Assembly (NCBI RefSeq): GCF_014483895.1
Contig: NZ_CP059987.1
Span: 1,054,001 to 1,118,000, forward strand
Length of the DNA: 64,000 nucleotides
Direction: 5' to 3'
Origin: Protaetiibacter sp. SSC-01
GTDB lineage: Bacteria; Actinomycetota; Actinomycetes; Actinomycetales; Microbacteriaceae
Shown here: positions 33,116-42,117 of the stretch, piece by piece
How the letters are laid out: the number at the start of each line of letters is the position of its first letter
How positions within the stretch are numbered: the stretch's first letter is position 1
Translations under genes and position numbers: made by a program
Notes under the pieces: model-generated
The model's input: only the letters and a program-made list of their open reading frames with translations
Told to the model about the DNA's origin: nothing
Database searches by the model: none

Positions 33116-34477
33116 CTACTCCTCGCGCGGCCGGTCGCCGGTCTCGTCGTCGAGCAGGTCCTGAAGGGCTCGGTCGACGTCGTCCTGCTCCGGCTCGTCG
33201 CCCGTGAGGCGCGCGATGAGCAGCGTCGGGTCGTCGATGTCGGCGTCGCTCGGCACGATGTCGGGGTGCGCCCACAGGGCGTCGCGGGAGTCGGCGCCCA
33301 CGGCATCCGTGACCGCCTGCCACATGGCGGCGGCCTCGCGCAGCCGACGCGGACGCAGCTCGAGTCCCACGAGCGTCGCGAAGGCCGACTCGGCTGGACC
33401 ACCCGCGGCACGGCGGCGGCGCACCGACTCGGCTACCGCGACCGACTTCGGCAGGCGCACGGTGGCCTGCGCGGTCACGACGTCGACCCAGCCCTCGACG
33501 AGGGCGAGCATCGTCTCGAGGCGGTGCAGCGCCGCGACCTGCTCGTCGGTCTTCGGCGGGATGAGCTTGCCGCTCGTCATCGCCTCGCGCAGCGACTCGG
33601 GGTTGGCGGGATCGAAGTCGGCCGCGAGCTCCTCGAGCGGCGCCGTGTCGATGCGGATGCCGCGCGCGTAATCGGTGATCTGCGTCAGCAGGTGCAGGCG
33701 CAGCCACTTCGCGTGCCGGAAGAGGCGCGCGTGGGCGAGCTCGCGCACGGCGAGGTAGAGACGCACCTCGTCGACGGGGATCTCGAGGCCGCGGGCGAAG
33801 CCGTCCACGTTCTGGGGTACGAGCGCTGCCTGGCGCTGCTCGCCGTCGAGCAGCGGGATGCCGATGTCGCCGCCCGAGACGACCTCCTGCGCGAGCTGCC
33901 CGACCACCTGGCCGAGCTGCATCGCGAAGAGCGTTCCGCCGACGTTGCGCATGAGGCGGCCGGCGTCGCCGAGCATGCTCGTGAGCTCCTCGGGCGCCTG
34001 CTCCTCGAGCACCTCGGTGAGAGCGGATGCGATGGAGTCGGCCACGGGCTCGGCGAGCTGCGTCCACACGGGCATGGTCGCCTCCGCCCAGCCCGCGCGC
34101 GTGAGCAGCGTGGGCTCGGTCGTGAGGCCCGTGATGCCGGTGGCCTCGTCGAGCCAGAGCGCCGCAACGTGGAGCGCCTGCTCGAGCGCGGAGACCTCGG
34201 CGGGCGTCGCCGTGACGGCCGAGCGGGAGGCGAGGGCCGTGGCCTGGTCCTTCGCGAGCGACCAGTTGATGCCGTCGCCCGAGTTCTGGAGGGCCGCCTG
34301 CAGCTGACCGATGAGGCGCTGTACGAGCTCGGGGTCGTTGGGGAGCCCGGCGGCGCTCGCGAGCTGCGCCGGGTCGAGGTCCGAGTTGCCGGCGAGGAAG
34401 TCGCGCAGCATGTCGCGGAACTCCTCGCCGGGGTCGTCGCCCGATCCGGAGAACGGGTCGCGGGGCTCGTCTGCCAT
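33116..34477 (-). CDS. DUF2342-family 'zinc-dependent metalloprotease'
   Basis: 453 residues; the start ATG at 34477 follows a leaderless -10 box. The family core is seen in LAEPVADSIASALTEVLEEQ, SMLGDAGRLMRNVGGTLFAM and VRELAHARLFRHAKWLRLHL. The last carries the Glu/His cluster that gave the family its name, but no HExxH. An N-terminal acidic tail (EPRDPFSGSGDDPGEEF) is typical. The open frame continues far upstream antisense to three genes, but that part is a codon-bias shadow. Divergent from the YlbL-like gene, as is usual in this family. Function unproven. Confidence 0.85.
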   Translation of the reverse strand: MADEPRDPFSGSGDDPGEEFRDMLRDFLAGNSDLDPAQLASAAGLPNDPELVQRLIGQLQAALQNSGDGINWSLAKDQATALASRSAVTATPAEVSALEQALHVAALWLDEATGITGLTTEPTLLTRAGWAEATMPVWTQLAEPVADSIASALTEVLEEQAPEELTSMLGDAGRLMRNVGGTLFAMQLGQVVGQLAQEVVSGGDIGIPLLDGEQRQAALVPQNVDGFARGLEIPVDEVRLYLAVRELAHARLFRHAKWLRLHLLTQITDYARGIRIDTAPLEELAADFDPANPESLREAMTSGKLIPPKTDEQVAALHRLETMLALVEGWVDVVTAQATVRLPKSVAVAESVRRRRAAGGPAESAFATLVGLELRPRRLREAAAMWQAVTDAVGADSRDALWAHPDIVPSDADIDDPTLLIARLTGDEPEQDDVDRALQDLLDDETGDRPREE

Positions 34478-34484
34478 GCGATCC

Positions 34485-34490
34485 ACGGTA
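34485..34490 (-). promoter_or_regulatory. Leaderless -10 box of the DUF2342 gene
   Basis: TACCGT on the minus strand, seven bases before the ATG at 34477. It faces the promoter of the divergent YlbL-like gene. Confidence 0.6.
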
Positions 34491-34525
34491 GTGCGCCGCC
34501 CGGGTGACGCACCGGTGGAATGCCC

Positions 34526-34531
34526 TAGGCT
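34526..34531 (+). promoter_or_regulatory. -10 box of the YlbL-like gene
   Basis: TAGGCT about 43 bases before the GTG at 34574, leaving a short leader that carries the ribosome site GGAGGA. Confidence 0.5.
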
Positions 34532-34573
34532 GACCCGGTCTTTGCTGCGCCCGCAGCGAACACGGAGGACCCT

Positions 34574-35686
34574 GTGACGACCGACCCGGTCACCTCGAGC
34601 GCTGCCGAGCCCCGCGAGCCCGCGCCGCGCCGACAGCTCGTCGGCCAGGGTCTGCTCATCGCCGGTCTGCTCGGCACGGCGCTCGTCGGGATCTCGCCCG
34701 CGCCGTACGTCATCGAGCGCCCCGGACCGGTGTACGACACCCTCGGCGATACGACCGTCGACGGCGACGAGGTGCCCGTCATCGAGGTCGAGGGTGCCGA
34801 GAGCTTCCCGACCGACGGGCGCCTCGACCTCCTCACGGTGTACCTCGACGGCTCGCGCGAGAACCCGCTCGACTGGTTCGAGGTGCTCGGCGCATGGCTC
34901 GACCCCCGGCGCGCGCTGCTGCCCGTCGAGGCGGTCTTCCCCGAGGGTCGCACGGAGCAGGAGTCCGACGAGAAGAGCGCACGCGACATGACGGCGTCGC
35001 AGCGCGCCGCGATCGCCGCGACCCTCACGCAGCTCGACGTCCCGTTCACGTCGACCGTCGTCGTCGACGAGGTGTCGCCTGGCGACCCCGCCGACGGCGT
35101 GCTCGAGGCCGACGACGAACTGCTCACGATCGACGGGCGTCCTGTGACGACCGACGCCGAGCTCCGCGCGGCGATCGCGGATGCGGGGGTCGGCGCTCAG
35201 CTGGAGCTCGGCATCCGCCGCGGGGGCGCTGAGAGCACCGTCACCGTGATGACCGCGGCGCGTTCCGCCGCCGACGAGACGCCCATCATCGGCGTCGTGC
35301 CGCGCATCGAGTACGACTTCCCGATCGACGTGACCATCAACCTGCCCGACGTCGGTGGCCCGAGCGCGGGCATGATGTTCGCCCTCGGCATCTACGACAC
35401 CCTCACGCCCGGCCCGCTCACGGGCGGCGAGCACGTCGCCGGCACCGGCACGGTCGACGCCGAGGGCCGCGTCGGGGCGATCGGCGGCATCCGGCAGAAG
35501 ATGATGGGGGCAGCGGATGCGGGGGCCGAGTGGTTCCTCGCGCCCGTCGCCAACTGCCGCGAGGTCGTCGGGCACGTGCCGGCGGGACTCGAGGTCTTTG
35601 CGGTCTCCGAGCTCTCCGATGCGATCGACGTCGTCACCGCGATCGCCTCGGGCGGCTCCACCGGGGGCTTCGCGCGCTGCACCTGA
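34574..35686 (+). CDS. Membrane-anchored PDZ-Lon (S16) protease, YlbL/SdrC-like
   Basis: 370 residues. A single N-terminal membrane helix (about 24-42), then PDZ (about 158-228; VSPGDPADGVLEADDELLTI) and a Lon-type S16 domain with Ser264 in GGPSAGMMFAL and Lys309 in GGIRQKMMGA, the catalytic dyad. It probably degrades membrane or secreted proteins outside the cytoplasm. It starts with GTG behind GGAGGA. It lies between the DUF2342 and UPF0182 genes, a conserved actinobacterial trio that suggests a shared envelope role. Confidence 0.9.
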   Translation: MTTDPVTSSAAEPREPAPRRQLVGQGLLIAGLLGTALVGISPAPYVIERPGPVYDTLGDTTVDGDEVPVIEVEGAESFPTDGRLDLLTVYLDGSRENPLDWFEVLGAWLDPRRALLPVEAVFPEGRTEQESDEKSARDMTASQRAAIAATLTQLDVPFTSTVVVDEVSPGDPADGVLEADDELLTIDGRPVTTDAELRAAIADAGVGAQLELGIRRGGAESTVTVMTAARSAADETPIIGVVPRIEYDFPIDVTINLPDVGGPSAGMMFALGIYDTLTPGPLTGGEHVAGTGTVDAEGRVGAIGGIRQKMMGAADAGAEWFLAPVANCREVVGHVPAGLEVFAVSELSDAIDVVTAIASGGSTGGFARCT

Positions 35687-35724
35687 CGGCGCCCGCTCCC
35701 AGAGCGCGCCCAGCGCAGCGCCCC

Positions 35725-35730
35725 TAGGAT
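35725..35730 (+). promoter_or_regulatory. -10 box of the UPF0182 gene
   Basis: TAGGAT about 55 bases before the GTG at 35786. Confidence 0.4.
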
Positions 35731-35785
35731 GGTGCGCGAGCCGCCGGGGCCGAGACGCCCCGACTGACCCGCAGGAGCGCACCCC

Positions 35786-38668
35786 GTGACATCCGCAAGT
35801 CCCTCCGACGTCCGTTCCCGTGGACGCAGCACCGCCGCGATCGTCATCGCCATCCTCGCGGTGCTGGTCGTCGGATTCCTCGCCTTCTCGTACCTCTACG
35901 CCGACGTGCTGTGGTTCGACCAGCTCGGCTTCCTCGGCGTGCTGACCACGCAGTGGTGGGCGGTCGCCGTGATGTTCCTCGTCGGCTTCGCCGCGATGGC
36001 GATCGTCATGTGGGTGAGCATCTACATCGCGTTCCGCTCGCGCCCGCTCTACCAGAAGCTCGGGTCGCAGCTCGACCGCTACCAGCAGGTCGTCGAGCCG
36101 CTGCGCCGCCTCGCGATGATCGGCATCCCGGTGCTGCTCGGCCTCTTCGTCGGCGTCTCGACCGCCGCGCGCTGGACGACGGTGCTGCAGTTCGTCAACC
36201 GCACGCCCTTCGGCGAGAAGGACCCGCAGTTCGGCCTCGACGTGTCGTTCTTCATCTACGAGCTGCCGTTCTACCGCGGGCTCGTGGCGTACGCGTCGGC
36301 CATCGTGCTCATCTCGGGGCTCGCCGCGATCGCCACCCACTACCTCTACGGCGGCATCCGCATCAACGGCCGCGAGGTGCGCGTGACGCGCGCCGCACGC
36401 GTGCAGATCGCCGTGACGGCCGCGGTCTACATCGCGCTGCAGGCGGCGAGCATCTGGCTCGACCAGTTCGCGACGCTCACGAACGACTCGGGCGTCGTCA
36501 CGGGCGCCACCTACACGGATGTCAACGCCGGCATCCCCGGACGCGCGATCCTCGCGGGCATCGCCGCGCTCGTCGCCGTGCTGTTCATCGTCACGGCGGT
36601 CATCGGCCGCTGGCGCCTGCCGCTCATCGGCACGGGCCTCCTCATCGTCTCGAGCCTCGTCGTCGGCACCGTCTATCCGGCGATCGTGCAGCGCTTCACG
36701 GTCGACCCGAACGCGAAGCGCGTCGAGGCGGAGTACATCCAGCGCGCCATCGACGCGACGCGCAAGGCGTACGGCATCGACGACATCGACGTCGTCTCCT
36801 ACGACGCCGTCACGACCGCGACCGAGGGTCAGCTCAAGGAGGACGCCCAGACCACGGCGAACATCCGCATCCTCGACCCCGCGATCGTGGGCGACACGTT
36901 CAAGCAGCTCGAGCGCGTCAAGCAGTACTACCAGTTCCAGAACCACCTCGACGTCGACCGCTACGAGATCGACGGCCAGACTCAGGACACCGTCATCGCG
37001 GTGCGCGAGCTCAATCCGGCGGGACAGAGCAACAAGAGCTGGTACAACAACACGCTCGTCTACACGCACGGCTTCGGCGTCGTCGCGGCGTACGGCAACA
37101 AGCGCACGGTCGACGGCCAGCCGGAGTTCCTCGAGTCGGGCATCCCGTCGCAGGGCGAGCTCGGCGAGTTCCAGCCGCGCGTGTACTTCGGCGAGAACTC
37201 GCCCGTCTACTCGATCGTGGGCGCGCCCGCGGATTCGACGGCGATCGAGCTCGACTATCCGAGCGGCGGCGAGGACAGCGACGTCAACGCGACGTTCACC
37301 TTCGACGGCGACGGCGGGCCCGTGCTCGACAACGTCATCAAGAAGCTCGTCTACGCCCTCAAGTTCCAGTCGGCCGATCTCCTGCTGTCGGACGCCGTGA
37401 CCGCCGAGTCGCAGATCCTGTACGACCGCAACCCGCTCGACCGCGTCAAGCGCGTCGCGCCGTACCTGACGCTCGACACCGACACGTACCCGGCCGTCGT
37501 CGACGGCAAGATCGTGTGGATCGTCGACGGCTACACGACGACCGCGGACTACCCGTACTCGAGCATCCAGCAGCTGTCGTCGACCATCGCCGACACCTAC
37601 ACGCCGAGCCCGGACTTCCCGCTCGACGACGTCAACTACATCCGCAACTCGGTGAAGGCGACCGTCGACGCGTACGACGGCTCGGTCACGCTCTACGCAT
37701 GGGACACCGAGGACCCGCTGCTCAAGACATGGCAGAAGATCTTCCCGACGACGCTCAAGCCGGCATCCGAGATGAGCGACGACCTCACGGCGCACGTTCG
37801 CTACCCGGCCGACCTCTTCAAGGTGCAGCGCGCGATCCTGCAGACCTACCACGTCGACGACGCCGGAACGTTCTACTCGGGCGACGACGCGTGGGCGACC
37901 CCGAACGACCCGACCGTGCCGCAGGCGCAGGCCAAGTCGCAGCCCCCGTACTACCTGACGATGCAGGTGCCGGGAGCCGACAAGCCGTCGTTCTCGATCT
38001 ACTCGACCTACATCCCGCAGGCGCAGACGGGCGACGCCGGCCAGAGCATCCTCACCGGCTTCCTCGCGGCGAACGCGGATGCGGGGGAGGACTACGGCAA
38101 GCTCACGCTGCTCACGCTCCCGAAGCGCGACACCGTGCCCGGCCCCGGCCAGGTGCAGAACTCGTTCAACACCGACACCGTCGTGGCGAACGAGATCAAC
38201 ATCCTGCAGCGCGGTGACACGACCGTCGTCTACGGCAACCTGCTGACGCTCCCGGTCGGCGGCGGTCTGCTCTACGTGCAACCCCTCTACGTGAAGTCGA
38301 CGGGTGAGACGAGCTACCCGCTGCTGCGCAAGGTGCTCGTGGCCTTCGGCGACCAGGTCGCCTTCGAGGACACCCTCGACCAGGCCCTCGACGCCCTGTT
38401 CGGCGGCGACTCCGGCGCGCCCGCGGGCGACACGGATGCCGAGCCCGAGCCCGGCACGGACGAGCCCGGTACCGAGGAACCCGGCACGGGCGAGCCCGGT
38501 ACCGGTTCCGACGCCGACAACGCGGCCCTGCAGGAGGCCCTCGCGGACTACAAGAAGGCGCTCGACGACCGCACGAAGGCCTACGCGGAGGGCGACCTCG
38601 TCGCCGCCGCCGAGGCCGATCAGCGGATGCGCGACGCCATCGAGGCCGCGATCGAGGCCGCCGGCTGA
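35786..38668 (+). CDS. UPF0182-family large membrane protein
   Basis: 960 residues, within the usual 900-1000. Seven N-terminal helices (about 15-320) with conserved YADVLWFDQLGF and QFGLDVSFFIYELPFYRGLV blocks, then a large extracytoplasmic domain rich in Tyr/Asp (YPAVVDGKIVWIVDGYT; GTFYSGDDAWATPNDP). A low-complexity EPGT/EEPGTGEPGTG linker (about 890-910) leads to a terminal charged coiled-coil helix. The family is essential or near-essential in some actinobacteria, but its function is unknown. The stop overlaps the next gene (TGATG). Confidence 0.92.
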   Translation: MTSASPSDVRSRGRSTAAIVIAILAVLVVGFLAFSYLYADVLWFDQLGFLGVLTTQWWAVAVMFLVGFAAMAIVMWVSIYIAFRSRPLYQKLGSQLDRYQQVVEPLRRLAMIGIPVLLGLFVGVSTAARWTTVLQFVNRTPFGEKDPQFGLDVSFFIYELPFYRGLVAYASAIVLISGLAAIATHYLYGGIRINGREVRVTRAARVQIAVTAAVYIALQAASIWLDQFATLTNDSGVVTGATYTDVNAGIPGRAILAGIAALVAVLFIVTAVIGRWRLPLIGTGLLIVSSLVVGTVYPAIVQRFTVDPNAKRVEAEYIQRAIDATRKAYGIDDIDVVSYDAVTTATEGQLKEDAQTTANIRILDPAIVGDTFKQLERVKQYYQFQNHLDVDRYEIDGQTQDTVIAVRELNPAGQSNKSWYNNTLVYTHGFGVVAAYGNKRTVDGQPEFLESGIPSQGELGEFQPRVYFGENSPVYSIVGAPADSTAIELDYPSGGEDSDVNATFTFDGDGGPVLDNVIKKLVYALKFQSADLLLSDAVTAESQILYDRNPLDRVKRVAPYLTLDTDTYPAVVDGKIVWIVDGYTTTADYPYSSIQQLSSTIADTYTPSPDFPLDDVNYIRNSVKATVDAYDGSVTLYAWDTEDPLLKTWQKIFPTTLKPASEMSDDLTAHVRYPADLFKVQRAILQTYHVDDAGTFYSGDDAWATPNDPTVPQAQAKSQPPYYLTMQVPGADKPSFSIYSTYIPQAQTGDAGQSILTGFLAANADAGEDYGKLTLLTLPKRDTVPGPGQVQNSFNTDTVVANEINILQRGDTTVVYGNLLTLPVGGGLLYVQPLYVKSTGETSYPLLRKVLVAFGDQVAFEDTLDQALDALFGGDSGAPAGDTDAEPEPGTDEPGTEEPGTGEPGTGSDADNAALQEALADYKKALDDRTKAYAEGDLVAAAEADQRMRDAIEAAIEAAG

Positions 38669-39570
38669 TGTCCGAGGAGCGCGAGACGGGCGAGGATCCC
38701 CGGGAGCCCGTCGACCGGCACAGCGGGGAGTGGCTCGACCGCAACCGCGCCCGCTGGGACGAGCTCGTCCCCATCCACATCGCGTCGCCCATGTACGACC
38801 GCACCGCCCTGCGCGAGGGCCGCGGCCGCTTCATGACGCCCATGGAGGAGGACGAGCTCGCCGCCTACGCCCCGGACGGCTGGGCGGGCAAGCGCGTGCT
38901 GCATCTGCAGTGCCACTTCGGCCAGGACACGCTCGTCTTCGCGCAGCGAGGCGCCGAGGTCGTGGGACTCGACTTCTCGATGCCCGCGATCGAGGAGGCG
39001 CGGGGGCTCGCATCCGAGCTCGGCCTCGCCGACACCGCGCGCTTCGTGCACGCGAACGTCTACGACGCTCGTCACGTGCTGCCCGAGCCCGGCAGCTTCG
39101 ACGTCGTCTACTCCACGTGGGGCACGATCGGATGGCTCCCCGACGTGCCGGAGTGGGCGCGCATCGTCGAGTGGTTCCTCAAGCCCGGCGGCCGCTTCTA
39201 CTTCGCCGACAGCCACCCCGCCGCGTGGGTGCACGAGGACCGGAAGTCGGGTCGCGGGCTGCCGGAGCTGCGCTACGAGTACTTCGCCGACGGCCGTGCG
39301 GACGTCTGGGACGAAGAGGGCGACTACGCCGACGACGACGCGGTCGTGGAGAACACGATCACGTGGGAGTGGGCGCACACGACGGGGGAGGTGATCAGCT
39401 CGGTGCTCGACGCCGGTCTGCGCCTCGACTTCTACCACGAGCACGATCTCGTGCCGTGGCGCTTCTTCCGCGCGCTCGAGGAGAAGCAGGAGGGGCTGTG
39501 GGGCTGGCCTGCCGAGCGCTGGCTGCCGCTCACGTACTCGCTCGGCGCCACCCGCCCCACCGCTGGTTGA
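38668..39570 (+). CDS. Class I SAM-dependent methyltransferase
   Basis: 300 residues, translationally coupled to UPF0182 (one-base overlap). VLHLQCHFGQDTLVFAQRGA (about 78-97) is an atypical motif I with Gln-Cys-His where most have a glycine triad; this pattern marks a bacterial small-molecule methyltransferase group. DFSMPAIEEARGLA and VYSTWGTIGWLPD follow. The last two residues and the stop codon are supplied by a type A interspersed repeat beginning at 39562. Substrate unknown. Confidence 0.88.
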   Translation: MSEERETGEDPREPVDRHSGEWLDRNRARWDELVPIHIASPMYDRTALREGRGRFMTPMEEDELAAYAPDGWAGKRVLHLQCHFGQDTLVFAQRGAEVVGLDFSMPAIEEARGLASELGLADTARFVHANVYDARHVLPEPGSFDVVYSTWGTIGWLPDVPEWARIVEWFLKPGGRFYFADSHPAAWVHEDRKSGRGLPELRYEYFADGRADVWDEEGDYADDDAVVENTITWEWAHTTGEVISSVLDAGLRLDFYHEHDLVPWRFFRALEEKQEGLWGWPAERWLPLTYSLGATRPTAG

Positions 39571-39598
39571 GTAGCGGCGAAGCCGCGTATCGAAACCC
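39562..39598. repeat. Type A repeat overlapping the methyltransferase stop
   Basis: GCTGGTTGAGTAGCGGCG to CGTATCGAAACCC. Its GCT-GGT-TGA is read as the last Ala-Gly-stop of the upstream gene. Confidence 0.85.
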
Positions 39599-39630
39599 CG
39601 CGACGGTCAGCACCCGTCTCCGACCCGTGC

Positions 39631-39636
39631 TAGGCT
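39631..39636 (+). promoter_or_regulatory. -10 box of the initiator tRNA
   Basis: TAGGCT 13 bases before the tRNA 5' end. Confidence 0.55.
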
Positions 39637-39648
39637 TTCATCTTGTGC

Positions 39649-39722
39649 CGCGGGGTGGAGCAGCTCGGTAGCTCGCTGGGCTCATAACCCAGAGGTCGCA
39701 GGTTCAAATCCTGTCCCCGCAA
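39649..39722 (+). tRNA. Initiator tRNA-fMet (CAT)
   Basis: Cloverleaf of 74 bases without encoded CCA. Initiator features are clear: C1 facing A72 (unpaired), and three G-C pairs closing the anticodon arm (CTGGG-CTCATAA-CCCAG). The T-arm GCAGGTTCAAATCCTGT is complete. A hairpin terminator follows seven bases later. Confidence 0.97.
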
Positions 39723-39728
39723 CGAAAA

Positions 39729-39760
39729 GAAGAAGGTCGTCCGCAAGGGCGGCCTTCTTC
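39729..39760 (+). terminator. Terminator after tRNA-fMet
   Basis: GAAGAAGGTCGTCC-GCAA-GGGCGGCCTTCTTC: a 14-bp stem with two G-U pairs and a GNRA-like tetraloop. Confidence 0.8.
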
Positions 39761-39765
39761 GTATG

Positions 39766-40602
39766 TCAGAGCTCGATGTGCTCGGGGCGCGTGAGCAGCC
39801 GCCATGCAGCAGGTCGCCGCGCTCCCGTCACCGGACTCAGCCGATCGGCTGCGGCGAGATGCCCGACATCGAGGTGCGCGAGCGCACCGATCTCCGTGAC
39901 GGGCACCTGGTACGTGAGGTACGGCTCGATGGGCGGTGGCTCGTCGCCGATCCCCGCCCGACCGCCGATCCCGATCGACTCCAGCGCGGGCGTCTGGTCG
40001 AGCAGGAAGCCGGCCGCGCGTAGCTCGCGGGAGCCGGCCCCCGCATCCGCAGTCCACGCCGCGATCTTCCAGAAGCGCCGGGGGATGCGGATGCCGCGGT
40101 ACGGCGGGTCGTCGGGCTCGAGCACGGGCCCGGTGAACACGCTCACACGGTGCGCGTGGGCGCGCGCGTAGGCGAGCACGTGGTCCTCGAGGCCCACCCA
40201 CAGCGTCGGGCCCTGGTTGAACGGGGCGGCCTGCGGTGCCGCGTTGGTGTACGCGAAGGTCGCCTCGTTCGCAGCCGCTGCCACCGCGCGATCGCCCCAC
40301 ACGGGGTCGCGCCGGCGCACGAGGTGCCCGCGGTCGAGGTCGTTGCGCGTGTACACCTCGGGCCCCGCCTGAGCGGATGCCGGAACGCGCTCGTCGAGGT
40401 GCCACGCGCCGGCGCGGCCGAGGTCGAGCAGCGCTGCGCCGTCGATGTTGACGCCCGTGCTCGCGGCGAGCCGCCGCTCGGGGTCGAGCAGCACCGTGAA
40501 GTGCGGCGACGGCAGCTCGACGACGGCCCGACCGTCGGACGGACGGGGGAGCGCGACGGGGACCCCGAGGAAGGCCGCGTCGTATCCCGTCGTCTCCGTC
40601 AC
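39766..40602 (-). CDS. DNA/RNA non-specific endonuclease (NUC1 family), apparently not secreted
   Basis: 278 residues from a GTG at 40602. The catalytic DRGH is at 90-93 (RNDLDRGHLVRR), the metal-site asparagine is in TNAAPQAAPFNQGPTLW (Asn129), and WVGLEDHVLAYARAH follows. Full-length for the beta-beta-alpha-metal nuclease family. Most relatives have a signal peptide; none is visible here, so it may act inside the cell or be released another way. A lipoprotein gene lies 10 bp upstream. Confidence 0.85.
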   Translation of the reverse strand: MTETTGYDAAFLGVPVALPRPSDGRAVVELPSPHFTVLLDPERRLAASTGVNIDGAALLDLGRAGAWHLDERVPASAQAGPEVYTRNDLDRGHLVRRRDPVWGDRAVAAAANEATFAYTNAAPQAAPFNQGPTLWVGLEDHVLAYARAHAHRVSVFTGPVLEPDDPPYRGIRIPRRFWKIAAWTADAGAGSRELRAAGFLLDQTPALESIGIGGRAGIGDEPPPIEPYLTYQVPVTEIGALAHLDVGHLAAADRLSPVTGARRPAAWRLLTRPEHIEL

Positions 40603-40612
40603 GGCTGCGGCG

Positions 40613-41197
40613 TCACTCCAGCACGAGCGACTCGTGGATCGACATGAAGATCGTGCCGATCTTGTCGCCGTTCGGGAGGAACGAGATGAGCGTGCCGGAG
40701 TCGGAGACGCCGACGACCGCTTCGGCGGGGAAGAACTGGCCGTAGGAGGCGCTCGCCGCGTAGCCCGACAGCACCTCGGGGTCGAGGTCGAAGTCCCACA
40801 CGCCGACGCCCGGCTGCACGTAGTCGATCGCGAGCACGGCGTCGACGGGGTCGTACTGGATGTCGGCCTCGCTCGCCGCGATGACGACGCGCGTGGGGTC
40901 GGTGAGGTAGCCCTCGATCGCGGCGGTGTTGCCGCTCGCGACGGCGTCGGCGAGGTTCTGTGCGCGCTCGTCGCCCTCCGCATCCGCGTCGTCGGCGGGG
41001 TCGACGCTCGGGCTGTCGCTCGGGTCGACGGCGCCGTCGCTCGGCTCGGTGTCGAGGGGCGAGGGCGTGCCGACGGGCGACGCGGGCTCGGGGGCGCACG
41101 CGGTGAGCGCGACCGCGGCGAGCGCCACGGCGGCGAGCGGCGCGAGCACGCGCGCGACGAGCGGAGCGGAGAGGGGACGGCTGGGCGACGCGGACAT
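40613..41197 (-). CDS. Secreted lipoprotein of unknown function
   Basis: 194 residues. The signal peptide ends in LTAC with lipid-modified Cys34. An acidic proline/serine linker (35-75) and a compact C-terminal domain of about 115 residues follow (AQNLADAVASGNTAAIEGYL; PEVLSGYAASASYGQFF). RBS GAGG lies upstream. It may be coupled with the endonuclease downstream: a wall-bound inhibitor or partner is possible, but unsupported by motif. Confidence 0.8.
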   Translation of the reverse strand: MSASPSRPLSAPLVARVLAPLAAVALAAVALTACAPEPASPVGTPSPLDTEPSDGAVDPSDSPSVDPADDADAEGDERAQNLADAVASGNTAAIEGYLTDPTRVVIAASEADIQYDPVDAVLAIDYVQPGVGVWDFDLDPEVLSGYAASASYGQFFPAEAVVGVSDSGTLISFLPNGDKIGTIFMSIHESLVLE

Positions 41198-41270
41198 CCT
41201 GCACCTCGCGACTGGGGGGTGTGTGCTGTGGTGGGTCGATGATATCTCGGTTGTCGTCCGCGACCCGGGC

Positions 41271-41276
41271 GTAGGC
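41271..41276 (+). promoter_or_regulatory. Leaderless -10 box of the nitrilase-family gene
   Basis: TAGGCT, seven bases before the ATG at 41284; no ribosome site. Confidence 0.6.
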
Positions 41277-41283
41277 TGACGAC

Positions 41284-42114
41284 ATGAACGCCGATGACGC
41301 GCCTTTCGCGGTGGCGGTCGCGCAGTTCGCGCCGAGCGCCGACACCGCGGCCAACCTGGAGGAGATCTCGCGCCTCGCCGTCGATGCCGCCTCGCGCGGC
41401 GCGATGCTCGTGGTCTTCCCGGAGTACTCGTCGTACTTCACGCCCACGATGGGCGAGGACTGGGTCGAGGCGGCGCAGACGCTGCACGGCCCCTTCGTGC
41501 GAGGGCTCGCGGAGATCTCGGCCGAGCTCGGCATCCACCTGGTCGCCGGCCTCCTCGAGGTCGTGCCGGGTGAGCCCGCGCGCGCGGCCAACACGATCGT
41601 CGCGCTCGACCCCGACGGCGAGCTCGTGGCGCACTACCGCAAGCAGCACCTCTACGACGCCTTCGGTCAGCGGGAGTCCGACTGGATCGTCGCGGGCGCC
41701 ATCGAGGAGCCCCGCACGTTCGTCGCGGGCGGCTTCACGGTCGGCATCCAGACCTGCTACGACGTGCGCTTCCCCGAGGTGACGCGTCGCCTCGTCGACG
41801 CGGGCGCCGAGATCGTCGTGCTGCCGGCCGAGTGGGTGCGTGGCCCGCTCAAGGAGTCGGCCTGGCGCACGCTCGTGACGGCGCGCGCGATCGAGAACAC
41901 CGTCTTCGTGGCGGCCGCCGACCAGGCGCCGCCGATCGGCGCCGGCAACAGCATGATCGTCGACCCCATGGGCGTCGAGCTCGCGACGATCGGCGACGCG
42001 ACGGATACCGCGGTCGCCTGGATCACGCGGGCGCGACTCCGCCAGGTGCGCCACCTCAACCCGGCGCTGCAGCTGCGTCGCTACCGGGTCGAGCCGGTGC
42101 CCCCGGGGGCGTAG
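41284..42114 (+). CDS. Carbon-nitrogen hydrolase (nitrilase/omega-amidase family)
   Basis: 276 residues. Catalytic triad: Glu47 in VFPEYSS, Lys120 in HYRKQHLYDAF and Cys158 in GIQTCYDVRFPE. The sequence around the cysteine suits amidases of the omega-amidase or deaminated-glutathione (Nit1) type rather than true nitrilases. Cytoplasmic. It ends three bases before the convergent HdeD gene. Confidence 0.9.
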   Translation: MNADDAPFAVAVAQFAPSADTAANLEEISRLAVDAASRGAMLVVFPEYSSYFTPTMGEDWVEAAQTLHGPFVRGLAEISAELGIHLVAGLLEVVPGEPARAANTIVALDPDGELVAHYRKQHLYDAFGQRESDWIVAGAIEEPRTFVAGGFTVGIQTCYDVRFPEVTRRLVDAGAEIVVLPAEWVRGPLKESAWRTLVTARAIENTVFVAAADQAPPIGAGNSMIVDPMGVELATIGDATDTAVAWITRARLRQVRHLNPALQLRRYRVEPVPPGA

Positions 42115-42117
42115 CCG

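Noticed and set aside
33680-33740. HExxH zinc-protease motif in the DUF2342 protein
   Set aside because: The family name suggests a metalloprotease but the sequence reads ELAHARLFRH without the HExxH; activity is left open.
34478-38281. A very long open frame continuing upstream from the DUF2342 gene on the minus strand
   Set aside because: It is antisense to YlbL-like and UPF0182 genes with strong family matches; its sequence is repetitive Arg/Asp/Val/Glu typical of GC-biased shadows. The true start is 34477 behind a -10 box.
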